Part shown: positions 48,821 to 53,942 of the stretch, in pieces
Layout of the letters: the number at the start of each line of letters is the position of its first letter
How positions within the stretch are numbered: position 1 is the stretch's first letter
Origin: Selenomonadaceae bacterium
Lineage (GTDB): Bacteria > Bacillota > Negativicutes > Selenomonadales > Selenomonadaceae
Length of the DNA stretch: 53,942 bases
Assembly: GCA_017484005.1 (NCBI GenBank)
Contig: JAFUTY010000006.1
Coordinates: 1 to 53,942, forward strand
Reading direction: 5' to 3'
Made by a program: the position numbers and the translations under genes
The notes under the pieces: generated by a model
What the model saw: only the letters and a program-made list of their open reading frames with translations
Told to the model about the DNA's origin: nothing
Databases searched by the model: none

Positions 48821-49917
48821 CTAAAAATCTGTCCGGATCTGACTTCAAATTTTGCATCAACTGATTCGGTTGGAAAGATTGTCGCATCGGTTGCAGTGAT
48901 TAATGTTTGAATCTTTCGTTTCAACAGAAAATCGAGGAGCTGCCGACGTCGATTCGAATCCAATTCACTCATTACGTCATCGAGCAGCAGAACTGGATAT
49001 TCGCCGGATTCTTCGTTCAAAAATTCCAATTCCGCAAGTTTTATCGATAGAGCTGCAGTTCTCTGCTGTCCTTGAGAGCTGAAATTTTTCGCATTGACTT
49101 CGTTGATTGAAAATCTCAAATCATCTCGATGCGCACCGATTTCCGTCGAGCCGCGATAGATTTCATTTTCACGATTCGATTCGATGTAGGAACTGATCCA
49201 TTCCTCGTAATTCTCGATTTTTCCACGCGCACCATGAATATGATACTTGATTTGCAGATCTTCTTCGCCGCCGGAAATTTGAGAATGAAATTCCGCCGCG
49301 ATCGTTGAAAATCTTTGAGCTGCCTCGATTCGCCGCTGAACGATTCGAGTTGCAAGCGTCACGAATTCTTCATTCCAAACTTCGAGCATATCTTTCAATT
49401 TTCGCGAGGATTTCTCTCGAATTCGTTTCAATATCAAATTCCGCGAATCGATAACGTGCCGATAATCAATCAAGTCGCGATAATATTTCGGCGATGCCTG
49501 CGATAATTCGATATCCAAAAACCGACGCCGCAGATTTGGAGATCCTTTGATTAATGACAGATCTTCCGGCGAAAATAAAACTGTCTTGAGTCTGCCGATC
49601 AAATCTGAACGTCGAATTGGCAATTCATTCGAGAAAATTCGAGTCGATCTGCCGCGCGATAAATTGAATCTCAAACGTCGTGGAACTCCGAATCTTGCAG
49701 TCTCGAGATCGATTCGAGCTTGATTTTTTCCCCATGAAATTAGATCTGAATCGTCTTGAGTTCGATGCGATCTTCCAATCGACGCAAAATAGATCGACTC
49801 GAGAATATTTGTTTTTCCTTGAGCATTCTTTCCATAAAAAATCTGAATCGATGGTGATAAATCCAATTCCAGCGATTCATAATTTCGATAATGCTCGAGC
49901 TGTAAATACCTAATCAA
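48808..49917 (-). CDS. recF: DNA replication/repair protein RecF
   Basis: 369 residues. Walker A GKNAQGKTNILESIYF near residue 30, the signature region and Walker B VLLLDDVMSELDSNRR near the C-terminus, TATDATIF at the end. Loads RecA at gaps in the RecFOR pathway. TTG start, 3 bases after the dnaN stop, so the genes are coupled. Its 3' end is formed by the inverted repeat. Confidence 0.95.
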   Translation of the reverse strand: MIRYLQLEHYRNYESLELDLSPSIQIFYGKNAQGKTNILESIYFASIGRSHRTQDDSDLISWGKNQARIDLETARFGVPRRLRFNLSRGRSTRIFSNELPIRRSDLIGRLKTVLFSPEDLSLIKGSPNLRRRFLDIELSQASPKYYRDLIDYRHVIDSRNLILKRIREKSSRKLKDMLEVWNEEFVTLATRIVQRRIEAAQRFSTIAAEFHSQISGGEEDLQIKYHIHGARGKIENYEEWISSYIESNRENEIYRGSTEIGAHRDDLRFSINEVNAKNFSSQGQQRTAALSIKLAELEFLNEESGEYPVLLLDDVMSELDSNRRRQLLDFLLKRKIQTLITATDATIFPTESVDAKFEVRSGQIFRNLY

Positions 49918-49920
49918 TCT

Positions 49921-51057
49921 TCATTCTTCATTCGTTCGCACTGGAGTGATAACATATCGGAAATCTTCATTCTCTTTTTCGCGAAGCATCATTGGACGCA
50001 AATCTCCAGCGATTGACAGCCGTCCAAATTCTCCATTGAGAGCTTTGAGAGCATTGAGCAAAAATCTCGAATCGAACGCGATTTTGATTTCCGCGCCGTC
50101 AATTTTGATTGGAATGATTTCTTCCGCACTTCCAACTTCCTTATTATCGGAAGAAATATGAACTTCGCCCATCTTGAAATCGAGATTGACGATTCGAAGT
50201 TGATCCTCGCGCGAAATTAATGAAACGCGATCGACTGCATTCAATAGCGATGCGATTTTCACAGTGACTTCGGTGCTGAAATCCTCGGGGATAACGTTAT
50301 CGAGCGATGGAAAATTTCCTTCGATCAAACGAGATCTGATGTAGATGTTGTCAAATTCAAAACCGATCTGTTTGTAATCTGAAACGATTTTGATATCAGT
50401 ATACAATCCGCCGAGAGTTGAATCTTTCATAACTCCGCTGAGAGTCTTGGCAGGGATAATCAATGATTTTGTTTCGCCTTGAGTATCGATTGCATCTTCA
50501 ACTTCTGCATTTTTTAACGCGAGCTGGTGAGTATCAGTCGCCTGCATCGAGAGCTTTGTTCCATCGATTTGCAAATTGCATCCCGTGAAAATTGGGCGGC
50601 TGTCTGAAGTTGAACATGCCGAGACTGTCTGTTTAACGAGCGAATTGAAAACGTCGCTTGAGATTGTGCACTTGAGCTCGCCATCTTTGAGTTCTTCGAC
50701 AACTGGAAACAATTCTGCATCGAGACTTAACAATGTGAAATTTGCTGCGCCGGATCGAATCGTTGCGAGATGTGATTCGTCGTCATATGAGATTCTCACG
50801 ATATCATCCGGCAATTTGCGAATGACTTCTTGAAAATATTTGCCGCTGAGAGCGATTTTTCCAGGTTCATCGACAGTCGCCGGCAGATAATAGACAACTC
50901 CGATTTCATAATTGTTTGTTTGAACTTCGAGAATCGTATCGTGCGCATGAAGATAGATCGTCGAAAGCATTGGCTGATCTGATTTTGCAGGTGCAAGTCC
51001 CTTCGATACAACTTGAATCGCTTCGACTATATCTTTTCGAGTGCAAGTGAATTTCAA
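49921..51057 (-). CDS. dnaN: DNA polymerase III sliding clamp beta subunit
   Basis: 378 residues, three-domain clamp. Typical opening MKFTCTRKDIVEAIQVVSKG, the hydrophobic-cleft end YVITPVRTNEE (the family's P-M/V-R end) and internal TDTHQLAL. TTG start behind GGAGGAGG. It is first in a dnaN-recF transcript whose direction is opposite to gyrB. dnaA, which normally precedes it, is absent. Confidence 0.96.
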   Translation of the reverse strand: MKFTCTRKDIVEAIQVVSKGLAPAKSDQPMLSTIYLHAHDTILEVQTNNYEIGVVYYLPATVDEPGKIALSGKYFQEVIRKLPDDIVRISYDDESHLATIRSGAANFTLLSLDAELFPVVEELKDGELKCTISSDVFNSLVKQTVSACSTSDSRPIFTGCNLQIDGTKLSMQATDTHQLALKNAEVEDAIDTQGETKSLIIPAKTLSGVMKDSTLGGLYTDIKIVSDYKQIGFEFDNIYIRSRLIEGNFPSLDNVIPEDFSTEVTVKIASLLNAVDRVSLISREDQLRIVNLDFKMGEVHISSDNKEVGSAEEIIPIKIDGAEIKIAFDSRFLLNALKALNGEFGRLSIAGDLRPMMLREKENEDFRYVITPVRTNEE

Positions 51058-51167
51058 TTGATTTCCTCCTCCGGATTTTGATTTTGGAATTCAGAATTTG
51101 GAAATTTCTACTTCGTCTCGAGAAATCCTTCAAATTCTGTTAAAATGATTCGCGAGGAGTGATCGCT

Positions 51168-51878
51168 GTGGAAAATCTTGAATCGATTCTTCTTCGAGAA
51201 TATCACTCGCTCGGTGTGAATTTTGAGTCTCAATTCATTCGTCGCTGGATCATTAAACATTTCGCCGAGATTCTCCATTCAAAAAATTTCAGCGAGGGAT
51301 TCTGTCAAAATGTATGTGGAGATCGAATCGAATTCAAAAAACTGTATATATCGATTCAGTCTGCAGTTTGGAGAGATGATGCCAATCTTCGAAGAGATCA
51401 AATTCTCGATGCGATCAATTCTACAGCTCGGGAGAAATTTGGAAGTCGCGAATCGATTGTTGAGGAGATTGTATTTCATGGAAGAAAGTTGAATCGGAAG
51501 AGAATTGATAATCGAATTCGAAATCCAAATTTAGATTCAAAAAAACTTCGTGAGATTCAATCGAGATTGCAAATTCAAGAATCAATTCGCCGCGAGATCA
51601 GAAAATTTTTACGTCAAAAACCATGGGCAATTTATTCGGAAGTTTTTAATTCGATATCTAAAAAATTTCCTAGAGATCTATGCACTCCGCAAATTGTGAA
51701 TCGATCGCGAATCGAGTTGATTCAAATTCTATCGCGAAAATTAACGATCGAAGATCAAAATCATCCCGATGCAAAAATTCTCACGATGTTAAAATTGCAA
51801 CTCCCGCCAGATCGAATCGATTCTGCAAAGATCAATCGAGTCTTTCATGAATTGCGATTCGACCTGGCTCAAAAATAA
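51168..51878 (+). CDS. DciA-like (DUF721) helicase-loading protein
   Basis: 236 residues. The N-terminal half has the DUF721 pattern (VENLESILL, FKKLYISIQSAVWRDDANLRRDQILDAIN). DciA interacts with the replicative helicase DnaB in bacteria lacking DnaC/DnaI. The C-terminal half (about 115-236) is a basic and then helical extension that is longer than usual. GTG at 51168 follows GAGGAG by 9 bases; GTG at 51159 touches it. Placed between dnaN and gyrB, as in many genomes. Confidence 0.8.
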   Translation: MENLESILLREYHSLGVNFESQFIRRWIIKHFAEILHSKNFSEGFCQNVCGDRIEFKKLYISIQSAVWRDDANLRRDQILDAINSTAREKFGSRESIVEEIVFHGRKLNRKRIDNRIRNPNLDSKKLREIQSRLQIQESIRREIRKFLRQKPWAIYSEVFNSISKKFPRDLCTPQIVNRSRIELIQILSRKLTIEDQNHPDAKILTMLKLQLPPDRIDSAKINRVFHELRFDLAQK

Positions 51879-51893
51879 ATTCGAAGGAGATAG

Positions 51894-53846
<1,953 letters not shown>

Positions 53847-53851
53847 TTCGG

Positions 53852-53901
53852 GAAAAAAATTGATCCATCGATCTGAAAAAATGATCGGTGGATCTTTTTT
53901 T
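53852..53901 (+). terminator. Intrinsic terminator after gyrB
   Basis: GATCCATCGATC (53862-53873), loop, GATCGGTGGATC (53883-53894) and eight T. It resembles the 37.5 and 40.6 kb hairpins. The remaining 40 bases of the window hold nothing recognisable. Confidence 0.9.
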
Positions 53902-53942
53902 ATTTGTGAAAAAATTTTTTTAAAAATGGACTTGATTTTCGG

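Noticed and set aside
51058..51167. Replication origin between dnaN and dciA
   Set aside because: Genes diverge here, but the 110 bases show no DnaA box, no AT-rich repeat array, and only ribosome sites and possible promoter elements.

Overview
The window looks like chromosomal DNA of a low-to-medium GC Firmicutes-type bacterium, most likely a Negativicutes (Selenomonadales-like) species. The evidence is gene content rather than a marker search: the rpmH-rnpA-yidD-yidC-jag-mnmE-mnmG-rsmG block, a short YidC, AGGAGG-type ribosome binding sites, many TTG and GTG starts, and a small CxCxxC protein (42.6 kb) that I recall from Negativicutes. There are no tRNA or rRNA genes, insertion sequences, integrases or CRISPR arrays. 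No stretch longer than about 240 bases lacks a gene or repeat.

Layout. 0-4 kb: two TylF-like methyltransferase paralogues flank rimO, followed by an exported protein. 4-6 kb: rpsB-tsf with a strong promoter. 6-13.5 kb: seven consecutive TerD-family genes, only the last of which keeps the full acidic calcium-site signature. 13.6-19.3 kb (minus strand): pyk, ahpC, four tandem YafQ-type toxin-antitoxin modules, and a rearranged AhpF-like disulfide reductase. The toxin array sits between the peroxiredoxin and its probable reductase, behind an intrinsic terminator. 19.4-26.8 kb: a double LicD protein, an unknown gene pair, ubiD-ubiX, a DUF47 protein and a MATE exporter. 26.9-29 kb: a small accessory island with a DUF4417 gene, a toxin-like small gene, an immunity-like gene and a decayed second copy of it. 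29-31.8 kb (minus): an ArsR-ferredoxin-NapH-like-CoA disulfide reductase/rhodanese operon that looks like a sulfur-redox stress system. 32-37.4 kb: an orphan phage-type ERF gene, trpC, rnhA, three GT11 fucosyltransferase genes, a remnant of a fourth, and GDP-L-fucose synthase. 37.5-42.5 kb: pfkA, a stand-alone AICAR transformylase, a double gamma-glutamylcyclotransferase-like protein, a proline-rich exported protein and rsmG. 42.6-53.9 kb: the replication-origin neighbourhood, with mnmG, mnmE, jag, yidC, yidD, rnpA, rpmH, recF and dnaN on the minus strand and dciA and gyrB on the plus strand, but no dnaA.

The most exciting system is the fucosylation locus. Two adjacent, recently duplicated alpha-1,2-fucosyltransferase genes each carry a long poly-C tract near codon 53, of 14 and 11 C. 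The first puts its gene out of frame and the second is in frame. This is the hallmark of phase variation by slipped-strand mispairing, here as two independent switches followed by a donor-sugar synthase. Second is the four-fold toxin-antitoxin array inside a peroxide-detoxification gene set. Third is a set of dispersed intergenic elements: a REP-like palindrome, a family of terminators with a shared TTTGTTCGG tail, and a 36-base inverted repeat present twice.
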